From Hortaea werneckii (Eukaryota; Ascomycota; Dothideomycetes; Mycosphaerellales; Teratosphaeriaceae), in contig JBAOKB010000118.1 in NCBI GenBank assembly GCA_037044905.1, positions 1 to 64,000 on the forward strand: 64,000 nucleotides of DNA, written 5' to 3'. This document shows positions 44,384 through 55,112 of the stretch, one piece after another. Below the pieces are notes generated by a model. The model searched no databases, was not told the origin of the DNA, and saw nothing but the letters and a program-made list of their open reading frames with translations. A program made the translations under genes and the position numbers. Position 1 is the first letter of the stretch. Each line of letters opens with the position of its first letter.

Positions 44384-45276
44384 ATGGCTCCACCAACAGA
44401 TCGGAAGTCAATACTCGATGCGCTTCGAAAACAAATCAAAGAAAAGAAGCCCATCGTCGGCGCTGGCGCTGGTATTGGTCTTTCAGCCAAATTTGTCGAG
44501 GCTGGCGGAGGTGACTTGATCGTCATCTACAATTCAGGCCGCTATCGAATGGCAGGCAGAGGCTCACTAGCAGGACTGATGCCATACGGCAACGCCAACG
44601 ATGTGGTGGTAGACATGGCCAAGGAAGTGCTCCCAATCGTAAAGAACACGCCTGTGGTGGCGGGAGTATGTGCCAGTGATCCGTTCAGAGACATGGAGCG
44701 CTTCATAAAGCAGCTGAAGGACCTTGGGTTTGCTGGGATTCAAAACTTCCCGACGGTGGGTTTGATAGACGGAAACTTCAGAGAGAATCTCGAAGAGACG
44801 TATGTAACCTGCCATCTTGTCCCGGCGTGCCGCAGCTAATCGATTTTTCCAGGGGCATGGGCTACGATCTGGAAGTTGAAGCAGTCCGTATAGCTCATAG
44901 CATGGACCTGTTGACAACGCCCTATGCATTCAATGCCGACGAGTCCACTCGAATGGCCAAGGCCGGAGCAGACATCGTAGTGGCGCACATGGGTCTTACA
45001 ACATCCGGCTCCATCGGAGCGAAATCGGGCAAGACACTCGATGATTGCGTGAAGGAAGTGCAACAGATCCAGGAAGCAGCGACGAAAGTGAATCCTAAGA
45101 TCATCGTGCTATGTCACGGCGGTCCTATCGCAAAGCCGGAAGATGCAAAGTATATCCTTGAGCGGTGCCAGGGCGTGCATGGGTTTTACGGTGCAAGCAG
45201 TATGGAGCGTCTGCCGGTCGAAGAGGCAATTACGGGCATCACGAAGAGTTTCAAGAACATCACCGCGACTTCGTGA
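44384..45276 (+). CDS. TIM-barrel protein (PEP-hydrolase-like, Tm-1 C-terminal-like)
   Basis: The start at 44384 follows a good context (CCAACATGGC). Exon 1 encodes KKPIVGAGAGIGLSAKFVEAGGGDLIVIYNSGRYRMAGRGSLAGLMPYGNAN, typical of the TIM-barrel signal-transduction family (predicted phosphoenolpyruvate hydrolases). An intron from about 44801 to 44853 joins LEET to GMGYDLEVEAV. The C-terminal half has MTTSGSIGAKS-like and CHGGPIAKPEDAKYILERC. About 279 residues, the usual length. In plants this domain is fused behind UPF0261 in Tm-1. Chemistry not established here. Confidence 0.88.
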
Positions 45277-45694
45277 TTGTCGGCATACCTTTGACAACCG
45301 TCCGTTTTCTCATTGAGAGGGAATCAATGGAACTGGATTTGGGACTGCAGAATCAAACCGATCTACCGTGTGTATCGTTGTCTTCAGGCTACTACTCTAG
45401 AAATGCTGAGATTGGCTACCATCAAGTCGTGCACACGATTTTCAATGAGATTGAAACGGACATCGGCGTTGCGAATGTAGTCGCCCTGCAATAATTTCTG
45501 AAGAGGTTTGCTGTTTGCACATCGATCAACATTCACTGTCAGCACAACAAATGAGAGGCACATGTCCAGTTCCGATCTCGGAAGGCGCAATGACGTGCTG
45601 CCGAAGTGAATCTGGGGAAATGCCCGCCAGGCCCACTCACTGCTTCGAGCATCCTATCAGTTAGGAGCAGCAGTAGTCAGCTTCACGCGCAGTC
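45277..45694. other. Intergenic
   Basis: Promoter side of the aminotransferase; nothing else seen. Confidence 0.4.
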
Positions 45695-47299
45695 ATGCAG
45701 CCATTGAAGCGCCTGGCTGTGTCAGTGGGAACACCTTCAGGCATATCATTCATAAGAAGTGGGAGTGCCGTCTTTCGCCAAACCTCCAACCCGTTCGCGA
45801 CATCGCCGCGTTTCGTCCGAACCTTCTCCGCCTCGACAATGGTACAAGATCCGTTCAAGCCGGCAAGACGTGTTGCTGGTCAGAGACAAGATGTTTGGTC
45901 CATCGTGAATGAAGCTGCAGGAGCGTACAACCAGGAACATGGAGCGGGCAGCGTTGTCAACATGGGTACGAGGACAGACCTAGAAAGACTCCATGGAAGA
46001 GGATGATGCTGAACAAAGACATGCAGGGCAGGGCTTCTTCGGCTATAACCCACCAGAGTTCGTGTTGAATGCGGCAAAAGACGCTCTCGATAAGGTCGAA
46101 TGTAACCAGTACTCGCCGACCAAGGTAAGTCCGTCAGCAAGAACACACCAGCAGAAGGACGGATTGCTTATGGTGCCAAGTAGGGTCGTCCACGATTAAA
46201 GAAAGCCATCGCAGATGCATACTCGCCTTTCTTCGGCAAGCAGATCGACCCTGAGACGGAAGTCACGATCACGACTGGTGCAAACGAGGGGATGCTGTCA
46301 GCATTCATGGGCTTCCTGGAGCCGGGTGACGAGGTGATCGTGTTTGAGCCCTTCTTCGACCAGTACATCTCCAACATTGAGATGCCGGGCGGGAAGGTAG
46401 TCTACGTCCCACTCCACCCACCGAAGGACGGAGCGACCAAGACCACTTCAGCTGGCGACTGGACTTTGGACATGAAGGAGCTGGAAAGCAAGATCACGGA
46501 CAAGACGAGAATGATGGTGATCAACACTCCGCACAACCCGGTGGGCAAAGTTTTCAGCCGCGAGGAACTGCAAGCTATTGGCGACCTCTGTGTGAAACAC
46601 AACATCATCATCCTGTCGGATGAGGTGTACGACCGCCTGTACTATGTGCCATTCACTCGCATGTCGACATTGAGCCCGGAAATCGCCAATCTCACTTTGA
46701 CGGTTGGAAGTGGAGGGAAGTGCTTCTACTGTACGGGATGGCGAGTGGGATACTTGATCGGACCTGAGCATTTGATCAAATACGTCTCCGCTGCACACAC
46801 CAGGATATGCTTTCGTCTGTCTCGCCGCTACAGGAAGCCACCGCAGTGGCGTTCGAGCAGGCGGAGCAGCACAACTTCTGGGAAGACAGCAAGAAGGGAA
46901 TGAAGGCCAAGATGGATAGGTTCAACGAAGTGTGGGGCGAGCTCGGCTTGCCGTACTCAGATCCTGAGGGCGGATACTTCGTACTGGTGAACTTTGCCAA
47001 AGTGAAGCTACCGGAGGTGAGTGGGCCCATCGATCAAGATAGGCGCTGGCATTAATTGCTAACTGTTTTTCCAGGACTACGAATTCCCGCCGCATGTTGC
47101 CAGCAGACCTCGAGACTTCAAGCTGAGCTGGTTCTTTATCAAGGAGCTGGGGATTGCTGCTATCCCGCCAACCGAGTTCTTCACGGATGCGAATGCTCAC
47201 ATTGTCGAAGACTGGTTGCGGTTCGCGGTGTGCAAAGACGATGAGGTGCTGGAGAAGGCGAAGGAGAGGCTGAGAGGGCTGAAGAAGTACATTCAGTAA
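45695..47299 (+). CDS. BNA3: Kynurenine--oxoglutarate transaminase (class I/II PLP aminotransferase)
   Basis: Start at 45695 with a basic, Ser-rich mitochondrial-type presequence (MQPLKRLAVSVGTPSG...RFVRTFSAS); a second start at MVQDPF may give a cytosolic form. Introns: 45966-46026, 46125-46183 and 47017-47074. Motifs: GFFGYNPPEFV, NQYSPTKGRPRL, TTGANEGM, NTPHNPVGKVFSREEL, DEVYDRLYY and GGKCFYCTGWRVGYLIGP, where the Lys is the PLP Schiff base. HTRICF follows, after which one base is missing in a TTT run (46811-46813), before PLQEATAVAFEQAE. It converts kynurenine to kynurenic acid and feeds tryptophan breakdown. About 430 residues, normal. The frame break is probably a sequencing deletion. 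Confidence 0.88.
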
Positions 47300-47654
47300 G
47301 AGCAGCAAATACCGAATTAGACCTGTATGAAGCCCGCCGCTTCCGCGAACGAATGGCACATGCGTCGTGTGCATGCTGAGGCGCACACACTGAATTCCAC
47401 GTGAAGCGCCGTCCACGTGCCGAGATGACCTGGTCTTGTCTGGTTGGTTGTGCCTTCCTTCCATGCCGCACCTGCCGTTTACAGTTCGCTCTGACGCAAA
47501 CTGCGCTCTTGGAACTACAGACGGTGATCAGCAGCACTCATCCTCGTTTCATGAACTTATCATTCACCTCTGCTTCACATCAAAGCCCATGTAACCACCC
47601 TTCTCAGCTCAACATAGCAGATCCCGCGGCCGCTGGCAGCAACACGTCTACAAC
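47300..47654. other. Intergenic
   Basis: Nothing supported; promoter of the next gene. Confidence 0.4.
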
Positions 47655-49383
47655 ATGCAAATCCTCGTCGCCGTCCCTGGAGACATCAAGCACTACATTC
47701 TGCAGTTCATCACTGATCCACGAGACCTCTACAGCCTCATGTTGACCTGCAAAGAGCTCCGCGAGGCTGCAGTGCCTTTCCATTACAACACGGTCCGCGT
47801 TCGCGGCAATGTCGCTTTGTCAGTCCTGGCCGCTGGGTTGGTACCGACTAATCCCGGGCTGCAGCATATCAGGCACTTGGTCATCGAAGAGCCGTACCGT
47901 GATGAATCGATCGAGTGTCAGCAATGTCCTATGCATTCAGGTACAGATGACGCCTTGACATTGCTTGCAAATCTGCTGCCACACGATTGCCTCCTGACTT
48001 TTACGTGAGCCATTCTCCATGTGATTAGGCGAGCTGAGGCGCTGACTGACCGGCGTTCTAGGTGCGACTGTGTTGTTCCTTTGCCGTCAGATGTCCTGGC
48101 TACACTCTATCGGCGTCAGCCCAAGCTGCGAACGCTACGCCTCGACAGCATTCACTTGGACCCGGTGATAGCGTCGCTCAGCCAAAGCAGGCGCGCTAAC
48201 ATCGCTACAGTCTACATCTGCACCTCTGACCCCGACGAGGCTTCGTTTTGGAACCCAGTACTGCCCACCCTCTCAAACCTTCGGAATTTGGAGGTCATAG
48301 CATCCGCAGATCGATTTGACGGGGCTTATCCATGGCCGGCAGATGCCTCTTCGAAAATGTTGGTCAAGCTCTTGGATTGGACTTCGCAGGAGAGCCAGTA
48401 CAAACTACGCTTGCATGCTCTTCAGGTACAAGGGTTCGACCTTACGGACGCGGCTGAAACTTTGCGACGTAACATACATTTCCCTGGGCTGAAGGTACTG
48501 GGCATGCAACTCTGTACTAATTCAGTCCATCTTGTGGAGATCGTGTACGAGAAGCACAAACTGGAAAGCCTAAATCTCAGGACTCTTATAATCGTTGAAG
48601 CTGAAAAGACCACTAAGTCCCGGTTGCACAATCCAGCTTTGAGCCGACTGCTGAGTACCTTCACTACGCTGGAGCACCTTGTTGTGAGAACGAAGGGAAA
48701 TGCGGCGTACTGGCCTGACTTCAGAGCATTCGCTGGACATGCGGCGTCGTTGCGCCTTGTGCACCTAGATTGCCCCGTCCCGGACTCTCCAAATAACGGA
48801 ATATCGAGAAGCTCACTGCGACAGCTCCACAAGTTGGAGCAAATTGCGCTCCCGTCGCCCAACATCAATCTCGCAGAGGCCGATCACGGTGCGAAGGCGC
48901 CCTCTTTCAGAGAAATGGGCGGTCTTCTGTATGTGACTTCGGCGTGCACAGCGTGCATCTTCCCTTTTAGCATGCTTACTGAAACTTTAGAAATATCTGA
49001 ATGCTCTTCCGTCCCTGCAGACCGTGAAAATACTAGATATTGAGCTCGACTATGCGGACGTGGGACAGAGTGACCAACAGGTACTCGAAGGTTATATTCT
49101 GCGACAAATGCGAACCCTTGCCGACTACATTCTCAAAGCTACGTCAAATTTGCGGGCATTGAGCCTTGAGCAGTGCATTGACTGCGATCCCCACGACCGC
49201 CACGAGGCTCACAGTGAGCAATTTTATCACTGCGGAAAGACGATTGATGCTGTAGGACGCGAGCAGGCCACTGCGATTCAGGCTTCTTTGCGAGAGTTGA
49301 AACAAATCGAGCCGGCTGTTGACATACTGGGCATGGAAGATCTGGAACACGGCGGCCTCTCCCGGTATGGTTATGATCTATAG
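47655..49383 (+). CDS. F-box/LRR-like protein, paralogue of 59002-60604
   Basis: Exon 1 (47655-48004) encodes an F-box-like segment (GDIKHYILQFITDPRDLYSLMLTCKELREAAVPFHYNTV), then HIRHLVIEEPYRDE and LLANLLPHDCLLTF. An intron at 48005-48061 follows. Exon 2 carries leucine-rich stretches (LRTLRLDSIHLDPVIASL, LSNLRNLEVIAS, LHALQVQGFDLTDA). A second intron probably starts after EMGGLL (near 48929) and ends near 48991, before YLNALPSLQTVKILDIE; the phase is off by one there. Stop at 49383. Likely a substrate receptor of SCF ubiquitin ligases. Exon 1 ends at the same codon as in the paralogue. Confidence 0.72.
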
Positions 49384-52300
49384 TGATTCATGCGCGGCTG
49401 ATGTGGTCTGGACACTAGTGGAAGGTCTCGCGGGCAATGAATTGGCCAGATGGCAAGAATGCAGGCATGACTGCACCATTGCTGGAAGATACACAAGCTC
49501 CACCGAAGATGTAGCTGTTTCAAGCCGAGGTAGCGCATTTTCTGGGTTAATCTAACCCCTCAAATGAATCAGACATTGCCTCCGGTAGATCCGCAGGTTA
49601 GTATGACAAGGTTGACAGCTCTGAGACACAACGACATCATGATTTACTGTAAGGTATCCACGTTCAAAGTATGTTCCAATGGTGCGGTCGGGAGGGTCGT
49701 CGGTCCCGAATCGGGGGTTCCTACGACATAATCGAATAGAGATATTGCGTGCTGACGCTACGGAAATGTTCCAGCCCGGCTCTCTCTATGGGTCTGGTTT
49801 TAAGTCAGTAGGGACGACGGTGCCTCGGTGTCTGACTATGATTTGTAACTTGACTCCGCCCCAATCTCTTCTAAGACACAAGGGAACAGGCATTGACAAT
49901 GGGACCGGTCGAAAGTTTTAATCAATAGGCTTCGAGGCAATACAGAAGAGTGTTTTGACAGCTCGGCGGCGGCCTTCCCGGCCATGTCTCCGCTGGGGAA
50001 GGTAACTCGAGCAAGTGCCCTGTCTCGGCGACGCACCGACAGGCCTGACAGGAGCGTCGCGTGAACTCTCGTTGCTTTTGGCGGTTTGCGACGGTTGATG
50101 AGAGCGAAGTCTCAAACAGGAAAAGTACTCTCGTCCTTTTGGGGTCGGAGTGTGTAGAGAAGGTCTGTCGATCGGCCGAGACTCGGCTGCTTTGGAGTTC
50201 TGCTCAGATCATGCGTTCATGCCCGGCCCGCGATTCCATTTCACGATCGTCGGTATCCATGGATTGCATCGATCATCTATGGGGATGATCATCGTGATTC
50301 TCGACTTCCCACGGTCTCCCCACTATCACAAGAGATCGTCGGGACATGACGCGGAAGCCGCCATGACTGTGAGGCGCCCACACCTACAAGATCGACATGG
50401 GATAATGAACATGCTCGCGTCTCCCGCCGTCTCCCCGCTGTGGTATGTAATGCCATCTTTGGAAACAACCGTCAAAGCTACCGGGATATTATTCTAGCTT
50501 TGACCTGACCATTGGCAAGCGCGGGTTCTAGGCGTATGCGAGAAACGAAGAGCAATAAAGACTATGGACCGGAATTTTTTTTTTTTTTCCTCCTGCTTGA
50601 GCACGCCAAGCAACCAAGCTCTGTACAACGGCCCTTGATGGTCTGGCCGCAGCTACCGACTCGCATGTAGTGAAAAATAACGGGTGTACGCAAGCTTAAC
50701 CATAAAAACGGTACCGGTAGACTTGATCCGCATCAAGTGACCGAAGAACCATGCGAGCCGCTTGAACGTCGGGACAACTGGCAACTGCCGACTAGGCACC
50801 TATTCCACGTGGAATTACGGAAATACGATACTGATGTGGACCTTCCGACGACATTTTGCGACAATTGACAAGGAGAGATAAGCAGGTTCACCTCGTGTTT
50901 TGCCAACTCTTGATGAGACTGTCGCGGCCCCTCCGACCTGACATGGTCCAGACGGCGCGATCGCGAGACCGTCGATCCGAGGGGCTCAATGTTTGGTGGT
51001 GAAGTTTCTCATTCAAAATAGACAGAGGTCTAAATAGGCTCAGCCAGCCGTCAACTTTTTGTAAAGGCCATCAAGGTTTGGGGGCGTTGGCCTGAAGTTT
51101 CTCCTTGAAACCGACCCTTTTTGCTCTGATGGGATCGACCATCCCAGCGATGATCCCTCCACGCTCCGCACTGACCAAGGTGGCATTTTTGTCAACAATT
51201 AACCTGAAAGAGAATGCAAATTGCCAGCATGAACTAACAGGAGATTTCGCCCCGCAACCATGCTGCTAGATTGGTCATGTTGGAGCAACAACCCGCTTGG
51301 CGGATCAACAGAATCCTCCACGCCATGGACTGTCCGATTGCGGTATTCGGGCGTGATTAATTTCATTGGCCATCTAAGCGTGTATCCTATCTGCTCCCCG
51401 CCAATGGCAACGTTGGCTTTACTCCACCCCGCGCACACACAGACCTAGACAATCGTACACTTTCGGTCGCTTCGGCCGGGAGGATGCGAGACTGGACGGT
51501 TCAGCCGTTGGTGGATCTCGTCATTTCACGGGACTCACACGATACAAGCGTGAGGTATGGTAGGAGTAGCAAATGGATACAGTCCCGCCCGCCCTGTCAG
51601 CCTCCCCAGCGGCAGGCGACGGTATGGCATGGGCCGCTGATGCACTGCGAAACTCTGGCGGGAAGGCTCGCGGCGCAAAGCCGATCGGGAGCCGATGGTG
51701 ATGTACAATGGATGTACCGTATCGTAACGATGAGACGTCTCTCATTTCCGCATCGGCTCTTCATCAAAACCAAAATCACGAAGGCCGAAAACGGCTGGGG
51801 GGATTGGATGTAAGTGGGCGGCTAGGGAGCATTCATCCCACGGCCAAGCACATCAACTACTGCTATTGCTACGACGAGGTCGGGAGAAAAAAGCGACAGG
51901 TGCATGGTAGCGTCCTGCCGGTCGCTCGCCCAGCGGAGCAATGGGACGTGAAAGATGGCAGAAGGGGAGATCATTGGAGTGTTGCGCAAGCCGTCGACAG
52001 GTGCAGAGGGGTGGCCCAGTCCAAGCGTTCTGCAGCTCGGAACCAGATACCCACAGCCGATCATTCGTCGATGGGCCGGTCTGTGTTGCGGTCGCAGCAA
52101 CCAGCATCATCACAACCGATCAGGTGCGGCGACTGCGGGTCCTGGCCTGCCTGTCCGGATCCTGTCCTGATCCTGTCCTTGTCTTACCAGCCAAACGCTG
52201 TTACGGCGGCCCTTGTACAGCCTCTGCCAGCGCGGTGGAGACTACAGTTGAACCCATTGACAGCGACGTGACTACGTGACTTTGTTCAACGTCTGAAGGC

Positions 52301-52913
52301 GGCGCCGCGTAAATGCTGTCCGGAGAGCCGCGTACTGGCAATCCCAAGTCCCGAAAGACTAAACCTGATGGCGCTACTCTAGGCCTCCTCCCATACCCTA
52401 CCAGTATCCCGCGCTCGCCTGATGCCTCGGAGGCTGCTGACGAGCGGGCGTTGCAGGGGTGCTACATCAAGCAAAAACGCTCATCCGTTCTTCGCTGTCG
52501 CCCTCGCTCTGGACAAGGTCTTTATCCTGGCCCATTCCGCGCCGTACCGTCACTCCGCCTGGCATCCATCCTTGACTAGATGTTCATCGCCTCTCCGCAA
52601 CTGCCCAATTCGCTTGGTGTCCCTGCGTCCGTCTCTCTCTTATTATTGTCATTTTCTCCTCCAGATGCATCTTACACACCTGCAGCTGCGCTTATGAGGG
52701 CTGTCTAAAGCAGCATGCTTCTCAAACCCGGTCTGCATCCTTCCCGTCCGCATGTTGCTCAGTGCCGCCTGTCTCGACCAGGTCTCTGATCATCATCAGC
52801 TGCCGCCTGTTTGTGTACCCGCCATTGCGAGCTTTGAGCCATACCTGAACCCTCAACAGGCTGTGCCTTTGTGCGAGTCCGTCAGTGGCGGACTGAACTG
52901 TCCTTGTCGCAGT
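49384..52913. other. 3.5-kb stretch without supportable gene
   Basis: Short frames only, none with recognisable domains. It contains a T12-class run at 50577. It may include the long regulatory and 5' UTR region of the downstream CENP-B-type gene, as developmental regulators often have. No tRNA or repeat identified by eye. Confidence 0.45.
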
Positions 52914-54652
52914 ATGAACTTGTCGACCATGAACGAGGACGATCACCACCAAACTCGATTCCAATATTCACCACCCGTTGGCCCTTGGGATCACGTATAC
53001 CCTCATTCGCACCACGGTACGCCAGCGCAGGAGTACTCTGGATTCAACTTCGGCAATCAACACATGCATATGGAGCCAAACGGTTTCAATGGCAGCATGC
53101 AACAGCGACCGATGCAGCCTCAACTTCACCCTCTGGTAATGCCACAATGGCCGTCAATGTTGAACAGCCAAGCACATCCTGGATTCCAACCAATCTACCC
53201 GCAACCAGTGCAACCTGTTCAATCCATGTCTATCAACCAGCTACACACGCCAGTGTCAGCCATATCAGCTCGATCCGCTCCGATCCCACGCAAGACTCTA
53301 ACCGACAACGATCGAAAGCGAATGTGCCAGTACGCTGAAGATCACCCAAATGCGAAACAGACAGAGATCGGAGCTATCTTCGGCGTGGAGAGAAGGTGAA
53401 AAGACCAGTCTGTGTTCTGTGTCCCTTGACTGATTAGCCTTCAGCACCGTCTCTAAGGTCCTTCGACAGAAGGACAAGTACCTCATTCAGGAGGATGGCA
53501 GCAAGTCTCCAGTCAAGCGCGCAAAAGGCCGCTCTCCTGATATTGAAAGGGCACTAGCAGTATGGGCGAAGAATCAGGTGAGTCTTTAGCGGTCAACGTG
53601 AAGGTAACAATCTTCTGACGGCAAATTCAGGAACGAAAGTGTCTCCCTTTAACTGATGAGCTTATTCGAGACAAAGCTCGGGCGTTCTCAGCAACGACGA
53701 CGACGACGTCAAGAGTCCCGACAACCATCATGCGTTGAGTCCAATCTGGCTCGAGAAGTTCAAATTGAAGCACAATCTCATGGGTGCACGATCGCGCAAG
53801 TCTTCTCTTGCCCCTGAGGATGCAGAAAGCATTTCAACATGCCACACTCCTGGTGGAGCATCGTCGCCTTCTTCTCCAAGGGCATTAGGACCTACTTCTC
53901 CTCTTGACCTGGACACGTCACGGAGTCAAGACGCTTTCAAGCACGAAAGCCCCGACAATTACTTGGATTACCCCACCTCTCATGGACCGTTCCATTCGCA
54001 AAGTGCGACATCTCTGAACAGCGCTTTCACAGACACTGCCCCTTCTTCTTTCTCCCCTGGTCCACTCAGTCCGACATCACCGTTCTTCACCCCAGACTCC
54101 GGTACAGCGGCAACTCCTTTTACGGCAATGCCACCACAAACACCACGTCGTATCTTTCCGGCCACAGGCAGTGGCAACTCACAACGCCCTCGAAGCCAAA
54201 CACTACCGCAGCTTGACCAGTACATGATCGCATCAATGCCAACAGAAGCCGCGACACCAAAGCACAGTTCGGAAGCACTCGACTCACCCATGGAAGAAGG
54301 ATCAGAGGCTGCGACGGGAATAGGCGAGACGTTCCAACCATACGACCTGCCTCAACACCACATCCCCGCCGAGCACAAAGCCACATTCGCACCACCCGAA
54401 ATGATGGGACCGCCTCCTCTCCCCGCCCACGTCCTGACACCCGGCAGCGCTCGCGACCTGACCTCGCCAATACATGGGTTCTCATTACCCATGGCTACTA
54501 CGCCCGAGGAAGCCCTCCGAGCATTGGAGATAGCGCACAGCTTCTTCCAACAACAACCGAGCGGCTTTCTCGAGTACGACGAGAGCCTGACCATGGGCAA
54601 ACTCATGGAGAAGCTGAGGCTTCAGTCCCGGTCGCACAGCATCAGCGGCTAA
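52914..54652 (+). CDS. CENP-B-type HTH DNA-binding protein
   Basis: Start set at 52914 (MNLSTMNEDDHHQ); an in-frame ATG at 52752 is possible. Residues 1-125 are Gln/Pro/His/Met-rich and disordered. Then KTLTDNDRKRMCQYAEDHPNAKQTEIGAIFGVERSTVSKVLRQKDKYL is the CENP-B N-terminal HTH, followed by a second HTH (RSPDIERALAVWAKNQERKCLPLTDELIRDKARAF). Introns: 53396-53444 and 53578-53630. One base is missing near 53687; after it follow WLEKFKLKHNLMGARSRK and a long Ser/Pro-rich tail to 54652. No DDE transposase, as in fungal CENP-B-like transcription or centromere factors. Function not fixed. Confidence 0.82.
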
Positions 54653-55112
54653 GCCTTTTTTTTTTTATTTTTTTGACTTTCCCAGGATACCCCTTTACAT
54701 ACAAAGACACACACACATACGCAGACAACACAAGGACATTCATATCTCGGGCATGGATGTAAGTACTGTAGAAATAATTTGACTTGTCACGGCAGAAGCC
54801 GGTGACTATTTTGGGTCTAGAGAAGCCAGGATGGATCAGGGAAGGGAGGGACGAAAGACAGGGACAAGAATCGGCATGGAGCTGCTCACGCGGCAAAAGG
54901 GAAATGGAATTGGAATAAGGGAATGCATGGCGACGAGGATTTGGCTTTCGGTTCATGTCTTGCGCAGATGACCTTGCATCTTCCATTCGTCATGATGATG
55001 GGAACTCTTGATTGCGATTATTTGTTTTTTTTTTTTTTTTGGCTTGTTGCATGACAGCTATTGGGGATGTGGTTTCTCTGCCTCTGCGCCTCCAGTGGCA
55101 CGGCAATCCCTG
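54653..55112. other. Intergenic, convergent 3' ends with poly-T tracts
   Basis: T-rich runs at about 54656-54674 and 55022-55040 may belong to 3' ends of the two converging genes. No coding signal. Confidence 0.45.

Noticed and set aside
49679..50497. Short frames after the F-box gene
   Set aside because: No homology, poor coding character and overlapping on both strands.
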